Translations under genes and position numbers: made by a program | Notes under the pieces: generated by a model | The model's database searches: none | What the model was told of the DNA's origin: nothing | What the model saw: only the letters and a program-made list of their open reading frames with translations | From: Selenomonadales bacterium UBA7018 | GTDB lineage: Bacteria > Bacillota > Negativicutes > Selenomonadales > Selenomonadaceae | Direction of reading: 5' to 3' | Length of the DNA stretch: 60,091 nucleotides | NCBI GenBank assembly: GCA_002448305.1 | Contig: DJWY01000028.1 | Span: forward strand, 1-60,091 | In this document: one piece after another, positions 51,381 to 59,197 of the stretch | Layout: the number at the start of each line of letters is the position of its first letter | Numbering within the stretch: position 1 is the stretch's first letter

Positions 51381-51938
51381 TTAAGCGCGTTCGATATAGG
51401 AGCCGGTGCGCGTATCGATTCTTAAAACGTCGCCTTCGTTAATGAAAAGCGGCACGCGGACAACATAGCCGGTTTCAAGCGTCGCATTTTTTGTCGCGCC
51501 GGTCGCGGTGTTGCCTTTGACGGCGGGCTCGCATTCAGTAACTTTCAATTCGACGCTGTTTGGCAGATTAATTCCGATAATGCGCCCCTTGAAGGTTTGC
51601 ACGTTGACTTCCATATTTTCCATAAGGAAATTGAGCGCGTTTCCGAGTTGTTCTTTGTTAAGCTCGATTTGCTCATAAGTCTCGACGTCCATGAAAGTAT
51701 ATTGCCCGTCGGATTCGTAGAGGAATTGCATTTTGTTAGTATCAAGGCGGGCGGGCGGCATTTTCTCATTGGGATTGAAAGTGCGCTCGACGACTGCGCC
51801 AGTTTCGACGTTCTTAATTTTCGTGCGGACGAATGCCGCGCCTTTACCGGGCTTGACGTGTTGGAACTCGACGACCTGCCATGCCGCGCCGTCAATCTCA
51901 ATCGTTAATCCTGTCCTAAAATCGGTACTTGAAATCAT
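51381..51938 (-). CDS. efp: Elongation factor P
   Basis: EF-P is 185 residues and relieves ribosome stalling at polyproline. It has three beta-barrel domains. The tip loop KPGKGAAFVRTK carries the Lys that is often modified, and EGDVLRIDTRTGSYIERA ends domain III. No modification enzyme gene is nearby. GGAGG precedes the ATG, 21 bases after pepP. It is the last conserved gene of the ireB-led operon. Confidence 0.95.
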   Translation of the reverse strand: MISSTDFRTGLTIEIDGAAWQVVEFQHVKPGKGAAFVRTKIKNVETGAVVERTFNPNEKMPPARLDTNKMQFLYESDGQYTFMDVETYEQIELNKEQLGNALNFLMENMEVNVQTFKGRIIGINLPNSVELKVTECEPAVKGNTATGATKNATLETGYVVRVPLFINEGDVLRIDTRTGSYIERA

Positions 51939-51959
51939 TGGTATCTACCTCCAAAAGTT

Positions 51960-53033
51960 TTAAAGCTCTATCAAAGTTTTTGGTGAATGCGTCAAAGGCT
52001 CGGCTGAACCGCGCGTCACCAAAACTGTATCCTCAATCCTCACGCCGCCGACATTTTCAAAGTAAAGTCCTGGCTCGTCGGTAACAATCATATTCGGCAA
52101 AATGTTTTCGGTCTTGCTAAGCTTACTAAGTCGCGGCTCCTCGTGAATCTCAAGCCCGACACCGTGTCCTAGTCCGTGAACGAAATTTTTGCCGTAGCCT
52201 GCGTCCTCAAAAACTTTTCTGACAGCTTCGTCAATATCCTTACCGCTCTTGCCCGTCATGATAACTTCCAAGCCGTAAACCTGCGCGGAAAGGACAGCAT
52301 TATAAATTTTCTTTTGCTCGCTAGAAATTTTCCCAACAGCAATCGTCCGCGTTATGTCCGAATGATAGCCGTTATAAACCGCGCCGAAATCAATCGTGAC
52401 GAGTTCGCCCGCGCAGATTTTTTTATCAGTCGCGATACCGTGCGGAAGACTTCCGCGCCAACCCGATGCAACTATCGTAGTAAAGGCGGCGCGCTCGGAA
52501 CCAAATTTGCGCATAAGATATTCCAACTCGGCGGCAACTTCAACCTCGCTAACTTCAGGCTTGATGAAGTCCAGAATTTTTCTAAAAGCATTGTCGGCAA
52601 TCGCGCAAGCCTTTTTTATGCAATTAATTTCTGCCGCGTCCTTAACTTGCCGCAACGTGTCCAATTCGACGGATTTAAATTCGACGCCTGCAAGTTCTTT
52701 AGCAAGATAATCGCGCTGAGCGACCGTCATAACGCTCCCTTCAACGCCGATTTTCTTACAGCCTTTCAACTCTTCGACAAGTTTTTTATAAAGCCCTTCA
52801 GTATGCTCGACTATTTGGAAATTTTTACTCTCCTGCTTAGCTTGTTGAGTATATCGCCCGTCGGTTATGAGCTTGCGAAAATTTTTCCCGACAAGCAACG
52901 CTGAACTGTCGCCGCGAAAGCCGCTAAAATAAGTGACGTTGGGAACTTTGGTAATAAGGAGCGCGTCAACTTCTTCGGCGGAAATTTTTTCGTAAAGGTT
53001 TGCCAATCGTCCAGAAAAATCAAAGTTATTCAT
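51960..53033 (-). CDS. Xaa-Pro aminopeptidase (M24B)
   Basis: This 357-residue creatinase-fold metallopeptidase removes N-terminal residues before proline. The two-metal ligands are visible in VTIDFGAVYNGYHSDITRT, HGLGHGVGLEIHEEP and VTDEPGLYF plus GGVRIEDTVLV. The N-terminal domain (LLITKVPNVTYFSGFRGDSS) is typical of short Firmicutes PepP/PapA. It overlaps the aroQ stop (ATGA) and precedes efp, a common Firmicutes order (aroQ-pepP-efp). Confidence 0.92.
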   Translation of the reverse strand: MNNFDFSGRLANLYEKISAEEVDALLITKVPNVTYFSGFRGDSSALLVGKNFRKLITDGRYTQQAKQESKNFQIVEHTEGLYKKLVEELKGCKKIGVEGSVMTVAQRDYLAKELAGVEFKSVELDTLRQVKDAAEINCIKKACAIADNAFRKILDFIKPEVSEVEVAAELEYLMRKFGSERAAFTTIVASGWRGSLPHGIATDKKICAGELVTIDFGAVYNGYHSDITRTIAVGKISSEQKKIYNAVLSAQVYGLEVIMTGKSGKDIDEAVRKVFEDAGYGKNFVHGLGHGVGLEIHEEPRLSKLSKTENILPNMIVTDEPGLYFENVGGVRIEDTVLVTRGSAEPLTHSPKTLIEL

Positions 53034-53506
53034 TTGGAATCCTTCTGCAGTTTGCGAATAGCAATATCAAGCGCGGCAATGTAGCTGTCTACGCCAAAGC
53101 CGCAAATTTGCCCCACGACGACCGGCGCAATAACCGAGTTATGCCTGAATTCTTCGCGGCGATGAATGTTCGATAAGTGCAACTCAATTACGGGTACGGG
53201 CACGGCGGCTATCGCGTCGCGCAAAGCTATGCTGTAATGCGTTAAAGCTCCGGCATTGAGCAAAATGAAATCGTAACGCCCGCGCGCTTTTTGAATCGCC
53301 TCGACCAATTCGCCTTCAAAATTCGATTGCAAAAAATCTATCTCATCAACGCCCGCATCTTTTGCCCGTTCGCGCAGTATTTCGTTTATGTCGTTCAGTG
53401 TCGTCCGTCCGTAAATTTCCGGCTCTCGCGTTCCCAATAAATTTAAATTCGGACCGTTCAAAACTAAAATTCGCTTGACGTTCAAGCCGTCATTTTTTGA
53501 TTGCAA
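53030..53506 (-). CDS. aroQ: 3-dehydroquinate dehydratase type II
   Basis: AroQ is about 158 residues and dehydrates 3-dehydroquinate in the shikimate pathway. It has LNGPNLNLLGTREPEIYG with the catalytic Tyr, NAGALTHYSIALRDAI, and ELHLSNIHRREEFRHNSV with the catalytic His. The start is TTG at 53506 with GGAGAG seven bases upstream inside the acylphosphatase gene. A TTG at 53485 would give the usual length but has no site. The other aro genes are at 35-37.7 kb. Confidence 0.93.
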   Translation of the reverse strand: MQSKNDGLNVKRILVLNGPNLNLLGTREPEIYGRTTLNDINEILRERAKDAGVDEIDFLQSNFEGELVEAIQKARGRYDFILLNAGALTHYSIALRDAIAAVPVPVIELHLSNIHRREEFRHNSVIAPVVVGQICGFGVDSYIAALDIAIRKLQKDSK

Positions 53507-53810
53507 AACCTGTCTCTCCTTCCATAATGGGCAAGTCGGTAAGCTCCAAATTCGTGACGTTAATTCGACCTCTGCCCTTTTTTATTTTCTCGATAAGCTG
53601 TTCGATGATTTGCGACGCGCCTTGCAACTCCATTGTGACGGAGCCGTCTTTCATATTTTTAACCCAACCCGTCACGCCCAATTCCCGCGCAGAATTCCTA
53701 ACGAAAACTCGAAAGCCAACCTTTTGAACTGTGCCCTTAGCTTGCGCCGCCTTGCGAACGATATTTTCAACGGCGGCGGGCTTGCAATAAAGATTCGTAA
53801 GCAGTCCCAT
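53490..53810 (-). CDS. Acylphosphatase-like protein, copy 2
   Basis: This 106-residue protein has the small alpha/beta fold of acylphosphatase, which hydrolyses acyl phosphates. The catalytic Arg is in TVQKVGFRVFV and the Asn in TGWVKNMKDGSV. It is a tandem paralogue of the gene 10 bases upstream. A short extra N-terminus (MGLLTNLYCKPAAVEN) precedes the fold. It overlaps aroQ by 17 bases. Confidence 0.85.
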   Translation of the reverse strand: MGLLTNLYCKPAAVENIVRKAAQAKGTVQKVGFRVFVRNSARELGVTGWVKNMKDGSVTMELQGASQIIEQLIEKIKKGRGRINVTNLELTDLPIMEGETGFAIKK

Positions 53811-53819
53811 AACTTTTCC

Positions 53820-54164
53820 TCAATACCGGATAGCAAATTTATTTTCGCCGGCGACAACTGGCAAGTCGCTTTGTTCAAAGTTGGTGACTTTAATCCAATC
53901 GTTGCCGCGCTGAATTTTGGCAATAAGCCTTTCAACAATTTGCGGCTCGCCTTGTAGTTCCATTGTAACGGAGCCGTCGCTCATGTTTTTAACCCAACCG
54001 GTTATCCCCATAGCTTTTGCGTTGCTCTGGACAAAAAATCTAAAGCCGACACCTTGAACGCGCCCTTCAGCCCTGCCCGCCTTGCGAACGGCATTTTCGA
54101 CGTTGACCGGCTCGACTGTCTCGGCGTCCTCCGAACCGCCAAATATATTTCTCCAGAATCCCAT
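53820..54164 (-). CDS. Acylphosphatase-like protein, copy 1
   Basis: This 114-residue acylphosphatase-fold protein has the catalytic Arg in RVQGVGFRFFV and Asn in TGWVKNMSDGSV, and about 28 extra N-terminal residues (GFWRNIFGGSEDAET). It and the next gene are clearly duplicates, sharing KNM-DGSVTMELQG. The ATG at 54164 is preferred, because the TTG at 54173 abuts GAGGAG. Confidence 0.85.
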   Translation of the reverse strand: MGFWRNIFGGSEDAETVEPVNVENAVRKAGRAEGRVQGVGFRFFVQSNAKAMGITGWVKNMSDGSVTMELQGEPQIVERLIAKIQRGNDWIKVTNFEQSDLPVVAGENKFAIRY

Positions 54165-54184
54165 AATTATCAACTCCTCGTCAA

Positions 54185-55105
54185 TTATTGGTTACGTTGA
54201 CGCGACATGTAATTTGCCGCGATTGAGCCAGAGATATTGTGCCAGACGCTGAAGATTGCGCCGGGAATTGCAGCCGCCGCGCTAAAATGCGTCATTGCCA
54301 GCGACACTGCCAATCCAGAATTTTGCATGCCGACTTCGATTGAAATTGCTTTTGTCTTAGCAGTGTTCATGTTGAAAATTTTTGCCGCGCAGTAGCCCAG
54401 ACCGTAACCGCAAAGATTGTGCAACATAACGACAATCATCATGATTAAGCCCGTCTGCAAAATTTTTTCTGCGTTCACGCTGACGACGCCGCCAAGAATA
54501 AGCAAGATTGCGACAATCGACACGAGCGGCAAAATTTCCACCACGCGCTTGACGAAATCGGCGAACAGATGATTGACGATAAGCCCCAAAATTATCGGCG
54601 CGACGACCACTTGAACAATCGAAATCATCATGTCGACGAACGAAACGTTAATCCACGCGCCCGCCAAAATCCACGTCAAAAGCGGCGTGACAATCGGCGC
54701 AAGAGTCGTTGACGCCAGCGACATTGAAACCGACAACGCCAAATCGCCTTTCGCTAGGTAAGTCATAACGTTTGACGCTGTGCCGCCGGGACATGTGCCA
54801 ACGAGTATCACGCCCGCTGCAATTTCTGCCGGCAACTGAAACAGAGTCGCCAACCCGAACGCAAGTAGCGGCATTATCGTAAACTGCGCAAAAAGTCCAA
54901 TTAACACGTCGCGCGGTCGGCGGAAAATTTCGCGGAAATCTTCAGGTTTGAGCGTCATTCCCATGCCGAACATCACCACGCCCAAAAGAATCGAGATATG
55001 CGGCGGCGTCCACGCGAACGACGCAGGAAATATCAGCGCAACGGCGGCAACGATTATAACAAGCGGTGCCATATTCCGCGAAACGAATGCTGAAAATTTT
55101 TTCAA
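54185..55105 (-). CDS. Bile acid:sodium symporter-family transporter
   Basis: This 306-residue protein with about nine transmembrane segments matches the SBF/BASS family. The signatures are LLGVVMFGMGMTLKPEDF, VGTCPGGTASNVMTYLAKGD and SIEVGMQNSGLAVSLA, which form the sodium-binding crossover. The substrate is unknown. Bacterial relatives move organic anions such as pantothenate or bile acids. The start is TTG with GGGAGG eight bases upstream, inside the end of the U32 gene. Confidence 0.9.
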   Translation of the reverse strand: MKKFSAFVSRNMAPLVIIVAAVALIFPASFAWTPPHISILLGVVMFGMGMTLKPEDFREIFRRPRDVLIGLFAQFTIMPLLAFGLATLFQLPAEIAAGVILVGTCPGGTASNVMTYLAKGDLALSVSMSLASTTLAPIVTPLLTWILAGAWINVSFVDMMISIVQVVVAPIILGLIVNHLFADFVKRVVEILPLVSIVAILLILGGVVSVNAEKILQTGLIMMIVVMLHNLCGYGLGYCAAKIFNMNTAKTKAISIEVGMQNSGLAVSLAMTHFSAAAAIPGAIFSVWHNISGSIAANYMSRQRNQ

Positions 55106-55108
55106 TAA

Positions 55109-56323
55109 TCAAACCTCCCGCATCAGTGACCAAATTTCAACGGGCTTAACAACCGGCATTTTCACGACCTGTTGAGCATGCGGCGCAGATAAAATTTCTT
55201 GTCCGTCCGCGTCGCGCATTGAAGTTATCGTTTGCGAAAAATTTTCGCCTTGCGGTTGAAAAAATTCCACGCGCTCGTCGACTTCAAATTTTCCGCGCTG
55301 TTCAATAGTCGCCGTCATTGTCGATAAATCAAAGGCGCGAACTATTCCCAAAAAATTAGATGAACGGCTCGGCTTTGACGTGTCGTGAATTTCAGTCGGT
55401 TTGCCGTCGCTTAGGAAAAATCCCGTCGTGTACGGTCGGTGCGCAATTTTATTCAGCTCGTCAAGCCACTCGTCGCGAATTTTAAAATCATTGGCGAAAT
55501 ATGAATCAATCGCCGCCCGATAAACTTTCACGACGCCCGCAACATAATTAACGCTTTTCATGCGCCCTTCAATTTTCAAGGAACTTACGCCGCTTTGAAT
55601 CACTTTATCAAGATACGGCAACAGGCATAAATCTTTTGAATTCATGACGTAGGAGCCGCGCTCGTCCTCGCCAACAGGGAAATATTCACCTGCGCGGGTC
55701 TCCTCGACAAGATTATATTTCCAGCGACAAGAATGAGTACACGCGCCTTGATTGCCGTCGCGCCCCGTCAAGAATTTCGACAGCCAACACCGTCCCGAAT
55801 ACGATATGCACATTGCGCCATGAATGAAAATTTCTAACTCCGCCGCGCATTTTGCTTTAATCTCCGAAATTTCCGCGTATGTTAGCTCACGCGCCAAAAC
55901 GATTCTACTTGCGCCTAAGTCGTGAAAAAATTTCGCCGCTCGCCAATTCGTAACGTTCGCTTGCGTGCTTATGTGAATTTTTAAATTGGTCAGCTCTCTA
56001 GCCAAATTCAAGACGCCTAAATCAGAAACTAAAATTGCGTCGACGCCTGCGCGGTCAAGAAATTTCAGATAGTCGGCAAGCTCGGCAATGTCTTTGTTGT
56101 GCGCGAAGATATTCACTGCCGCATAAATTTTCTTATTAAGCGCGTGCGTAAAATCAACCGCCTTTAAAATTTCGTCGCGGCTAAAGTTATCGCCGAACGC
56201 CCGCAAGCTAAAATTTTTCCCGCCGAAATAAACTGCGTCCGCACCGTAAATCAATGCCGCTTGTAATTTCTCGAAATTTCCCGCAGGGGCAAGCAGTTCC
56301 GGCTTAACGATATTTGTTGACAA
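55109..56323 (-). CDS. U32-family protein (TrhP/YegQ-like)
   Basis: This 404-residue protein belongs to the peptidase U32 family. The signature E-x-F-x-H-G-x-x-C region reads ELEIFIHGAMCISYSGRCWLS (quoted in part), with further Cys in GNQGACTHSCRW and LELLAPAGNFEKLQAA at the N-terminus. Many U32 proteins are now known to hydroxylate RNA bases (TrhP, RlhA) rather than cut proteins. The tail of about 80 residues fits TrhP. The start is TTG, overlapping mltG by 20 bases. Confidence 0.88.
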   Translation of the reverse strand: MSTNIVKPELLAPAGNFEKLQAALIYGADAVYFGGKNFSLRAFGDNFSRDEILKAVDFTHALNKKIYAAVNIFAHNKDIAELADYLKFLDRAGVDAILVSDLGVLNLARELTNLKIHISTQANVTNWRAAKFFHDLGASRIVLARELTYAEISEIKAKCAAELEIFIHGAMCISYSGRCWLSKFLTGRDGNQGACTHSCRWKYNLVEETRAGEYFPVGEDERGSYVMNSKDLCLLPYLDKVIQSGVSSLKIEGRMKSVNYVAGVVKVYRAAIDSYFANDFKIRDEWLDELNKIAHRPYTTGFFLSDGKPTEIHDTSKPSRSSNFLGIVRAFDLSTMTATIEQRGKFEVDERVEFFQPQGENFSQTITSMRDADGQEILSAPHAQQVVKMPVVKPVEIWSLMREV

Positions 56324-57479
56324 GATTTAAATGCTCCTCGTAAGTGTAGGCGTAATGATTATGTCCGCTCCGGTCAGCGACGAAGTAAAGATAATCGGTG
56401 TCTGCAGGGTGCAAGACAGCCTCAATCGCCGCCATTCCAGGATTAGCAATCGGACCCGGCGGAAGTCCCGCGTGCTGATAGGTGTTATAGGGCGAATCAA
56501 TTTGCGTGTCCTCTATCGTGACTTCCTCTTTTGGCGTGTCCATTAAATATTGTAACGTCGCGTCGGTCTGGAGCGGCATATTTAATTTTAATCGCTTCAG
56601 CAAAACTTGCGCGACAATCGCTCTGTCTTCCGGAAATCTAACTTCGCGTTCGACAAGTGACGCCAGTGTTATTAAATCGTAAATCGATAAATCCATTTTC
56701 GCGGCTTGCGCCCGCATTGACGCCGTCAATTTTTCGTCGAAGTTATTCGCCATTAGACTTAAGATTTCCTCAATCTCAACGTCATTTTCGACTGTGTAAG
56801 TATCAGGGAAAAGAAACCCTTCCGCCGCGAAGAAAACATCTTTATGCTTTTTCATGTAGTCGTAAGGTGTGAAATTTTCAGCCGCTTGAATGAATTCTTC
56901 CTTGTCGGCAAGGTCGAGATTGTAAAGCCGCTCGGCAATATCCTTGACGCCAAAACCTTCAGGCACGGTGAATTGTACAAGCTTTTTCTCGCCCGTCAAA
57001 AGTTTATTGAAAACTTCATCATCGCTCATGCCAACTGTAAAAGTGTAAGAACCTGGACGGAGTTTATCATCATAGCCGTAAATCCGCGCCCAAATCCTAA
57101 ATTTCAACGTGCTGTTGATAACGCCCTTTTCCGCCAATCTGTCAGCAATTTCCGCCGTCGAAAGCCCTTCGCGAATTTTAACGGTAACTCGTTTTTCGTC
57201 ATCTTCCTCATCGGGCGAAGTTGTCGCAGTCTCGGTTGAAGTCGGCTTGCTAATGTGCGCAACCGTCGGGTCGGCGAAAATTAAAACCGCGCCGATAACC
57301 AATATGCAAAAGAAAACTGCGCCCGCCACGCTCGCGACGTATTTAAAAGAAATTTCCTCCCGCAAGCCGCCGATTAACGCTTCATGCAATCTTTTCAGCG
57401 CGGAAGGTTTTCTTTCGGAGCGTCGGGAAGGGATTTTACTTTCTTCGCTTGAAAAATTTTTATCGTCGGGTTCATTCAT
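56304..57479 (-). CDS. mltG: Endolytic murein transglycosylase MltG
   Basis: MltG is 391 residues, an inner-membrane lytic transglycosylase that cuts nascent glycan strands. A cytosolic N-terminus of about 50 residues, one transmembrane segment (50-70), a LysM-like domain (about 95-160) and the YceG catalytic domain follow. The catalytic Glu is in LASLVEREV, with LQTDATLQYL, SPYNTYQHAGLPPGPIANPG and YFVADRSGHNHYA. It overlaps the DUF1292 stop (ATGA). Confidence 0.95.
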   Translation of the reverse strand: MNEPDDKNFSSEESKIPSRRSERKPSALKRLHEALIGGLREEISFKYVASVAGAVFFCILVIGAVLIFADPTVAHISKPTSTETATTSPDEEDDEKRVTVKIREGLSTAEIADRLAEKGVINSTLKFRIWARIYGYDDKLRPGSYTFTVGMSDDEVFNKLLTGEKKLVQFTVPEGFGVKDIAERLYNLDLADKEEFIQAAENFTPYDYMKKHKDVFFAAEGFLFPDTYTVENDVEIEEILSLMANNFDEKLTASMRAQAAKMDLSIYDLITLASLVEREVRFPEDRAIVAQVLLKRLKLNMPLQTDATLQYLMDTPKEEVTIEDTQIDSPYNTYQHAGLPPGPIANPGMAAIEAVLHPADTDYLYFVADRSGHNHYAYTYEEHLNLVNKYR

Positions 57480-57781
57480 GCTTCTTCATCCAAAAGTTGT
57501 TCATAAGCCGCTTGAACTCTCTCAAATTCCTCGTCAGTTGGCTCAACGTATTCTTCTTGCCCGTCCGCGTTGACAATAATTTTTGCAATAATAACGTCGT
57601 CATCTTCGCAGCCGCAATCGCAGCCGTGCTCGTGTTCGTCGTCCTTGATTTCGACTAACAAAGCAAAATTTTCTCCTCCGACGGGGATAACCAATTCTTC
57701 GACGTAGTAAAAAGTATTGCCGTCTTCGTCAGTCATCTCGATTACAATATCATCGTCCAAATTTTCTTCCGGTTTATTCAT
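57476..57781 (-). CDS. DUF1292 protein with Cys/His insert
   Basis: This very acidic 101-residue protein matches DUF1292 (IEMTDEDGNTFYYVEELVIPV, quoted in part, and EEFERVQAAYEQLL). The unusual part is HEHGCDCGCEDDD in the middle, a potential metal-binding insert within the usual acidic loop. Function is unknown, but the gene is conserved between ruvX and mltG. The ATG at 57781 and its GAGGA site lie inside heptamer repeat copy E. Confidence 0.8.
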   Translation of the reverse strand: MNKPEENLDDDIVIEMTDEDGNTFYYVEELVIPVGGENFALLVEIKDDEHEHGCDCGCEDDDVIIAKIIVNADGQEEYVEPTDEEFERVQAAYEQLLDEEA

Positions 57782-57810
57782 TTCTAATTCCTCATTTCTA
57801 ACTCCTAACT
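57780..57810. repeat. Heptamer repeat, copy E
   Basis: atttcta, attcctc, atttcta, actccta, actgaat. On the minus strand this tract encodes the last residues and TAG stop of ruvX (57800-57798) and supplies the GAGGA ribosome binding site of the DUF1292 gene. Confidence 0.75.
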
Positions 57811-58214
57811 GAATCAAGCCAACCCTGCAGAATATAAACTGCCGCCATTTTGTCGATAACTTTCTTGCGTTTCTTGCGACTTAAATCCGCCTCGATAAGC
57901 GAACGGCTCGCCGCAACCGTGCTTAATCGTTCATCCCAAAAAATTTGCTGAACGTCGGGAAAAGCCGCGCATATTTTCGCCGCAAATTTCTTTACAAGTT
58001 CGCAACGAGTGCCCTCGCTACCGTCCATATTCTTTGGAAGTCCGATAACAAAAGTTGTCGCTTCGTATTGCGTCAAAAGTTCGCCGAGCCGTTTCAAATC
58101 ATCTTTGTTGGAAGTCCGGCGGATTGTCTCGACGCCCTGCGCAGTTATGCCGAGCAAATCGCTAGCCGCAACGCCGATTGTTTTATCGCCAATGTCAAGG
58201 GCAAGTGCTCTCAC
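57798..58214 (-). CDS. ruvX: RuvX/YqgF-family RNase H-fold nuclease
   Basis: This 138-residue protein opens with LALDIGDKTIGVAASD, the first acidic motif of the YqgF fold. FVIGLPKNMDGSEG and FWDERLSTVAA give the other catalytic acids. YqgF processes rRNA 5' ends in E. coli, and homologues resolve Holliday junctions. The GTG start overlaps the ireB stop (GTGA). The C-terminal VRS and stop come from heptamer repeat units. Confidence 0.92.
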   Translation of the reverse strand: MRALALDIGDKTIGVAASDLLGITAQGVETIRRTSNKDDLKRLGELLTQYEATTFVIGLPKNMDGSEGTRCELVKKFAAKICAAFPDVQQIFWDERLSTVAASRSLIEADLSRKKRKKVIDKMAAVYILQGWLDSVRS

Positions 58215-58489
58215 TTTTTGCCCTCCAAACGCGCAAGATATGTTCGCACGAGTTCTTCTAAAAGTTCGTCGCGTTCGACTTTGCGAATTTTGCTACGCGC
58301 CTCAAGGTGGCTCGTCACGTAGGCGGGGTCGCCGCTCAAAAGATAGCCAACCAGTTGGTGCACGGGATTATAGCCCTTTTCGGTCATTGCTTTGTATGCG
58401 TTCTTGATAACTTTTTCAGCGCGATTTTCTTCGACGCCGAAATTAAACATGCGCGTCTCATCGCCGACCGTTTTGGTCTCGCCGCTCAT
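58211..58489 (-). CDS. ireB: IreB-family regulatory phosphoprotein
   Basis: This 92-residue protein matches IreB (DUF965), a small substrate of the Ser/Thr kinase IreK/PrkC in Firmicutes. TRMFNFGVEENRAEKVIKNAY (quoted in part), GYNPVHQLVGYLLSGDPAYVTSH and ELLEELVRTYL are conserved. The N-terminal Thr residues (ETKTVGDET) are likely phosphorylation sites. It heads the 11-gene operon running to efp. Confidence 0.93.
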   Translation of the reverse strand: MSGETKTVGDETRMFNFGVEENRAEKVIKNAYKAMTEKGYNPVHQLVGYLLSGDPAYVTSHLEARSKIRKVERDELLEELVRTYLARLEGKK

Positions 58490-58790
58490 CTAATCACTCC
58501 CCTAAATTTTTCAAGCATTGTACAACAAAAAACCGGCAAGTGCAACGTAACAAACGCTCACTACACGGAAATCAATTTTCAGACAAAATCTTTTTCAAAA
58601 TAAGAATAGTGATGAGGCAGTTTAACATAATGCTTGACAAAGTAGACTTTGGCTTAGGTTTTTCTTTATAAAATTTGACATAATTTAAAGAGGCATTGCA
58701 ATTTTCATTTTCAGGATTACATTATACCACTTTTAAAAAGTGATTTTCGTGGGAAAAGTAGGAATAAGTATTTTCCCTTCTCCCTTTTTA
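58490..58790. other. Gene-free stretch ireB to FlhB-like gene
   Basis: These 301 bases contain the ireB promoter, a long AT-rich section with TTGACA-like boxes lacking good partners, an extended -10 (TGGTATAAT, minus strand at about 58726), a near-palindrome cacttttaaaaagtg at 58728-58742, and heptamer repeat copy F. No protein or RNA gene was recognised. Confidence 0.5.
58517..58545 (-). promoter_or_regulatory. ireB operon promoter
   Basis: On the minus strand TTGCAC (58545-58540), 17 bases and TACAAT (58522-58517) precede ireB by about 28 bases. Confidence 0.75.
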
Positions 58791-58791
58791 T
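58751..58791. repeat. Heptamer repeat hairpin, copy F
   Basis: gggaaaa, gtaggaa, taagtat, tttccct, tctccct, ttttatt. The arms gggaaaa and ttttccc pair. The tract ends at the stop codon of the FlhB-like gene and may act as its terminator. Confidence 0.6.
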
Positions 58792-59135
58792 TAGAAAAGT
58801 CTCATGCGTTTTCTTTCGAGTTCGCGAGCGGCTTTAGCTTGCCCGTGTGATTTGTCCATTTTGTAGACATAAGCCATAACCTCAGCGATGGCTTTATAAA
58901 GTTCGGGCGGGATTTCACGGTCGATTTCCAGAGCCATTAGCATATTTACGAGCGTTTTATCCTGATAGACGGGCACGGAATTTTTCTGCGCGGTCTCCAA
59001 AATATGTTCAGCGACGTGCCCGCGCCCTTTAGCGATAACTTTAGGAGCAAGGTCGCGTTCAGCTTCGTACTTTAAAGCGACGGCTTTACGTTGAGGCGCA
59101 ATATTTTTCGGTTGTGAATTTATTCGTTCGTCCAT
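58791..59135 (-). CDS. FlhB C-terminal-domain homologue (YlqH-like)
   Basis: This 114-residue protein resembles the cytosolic domain of the flagellar export switch FlhB (RKAVALKYEAERDLAPKVIAKG, quoted in part, and IPVYQDKTLVNMLMALEIDREIPPELYKAIAEVMAYVY). There are no membrane helices. The autocleavage NPTH motif is replaced around AVALKYE. Such free-standing FlhB-like proteins occur in Firmicutes next to a FliK-like gene, as here (compare ylqG-ylqH of Bacillus). The function is not established. Confidence 0.85.
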   Translation of the reverse strand: MDERINSQPKNIAPQRKAVALKYEAERDLAPKVIAKGRGHVAEHILETAQKNSVPVYQDKTLVNMLMALEIDREIPPELYKAIAEVMAYVYKMDKSHGQAKAARELERKRMRLF

Positions 59136-59197
59136 GTTGATAATTCAATCCTTGTACGAAAAAGTTTAGTTGATTATATTTACCGCCTTTGATAGCG

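Noticed and set aside
52176..52904. 242-codon frame antisense to pepP
   Set aside because: No start context or family pattern. pepP is complete on the other strand.
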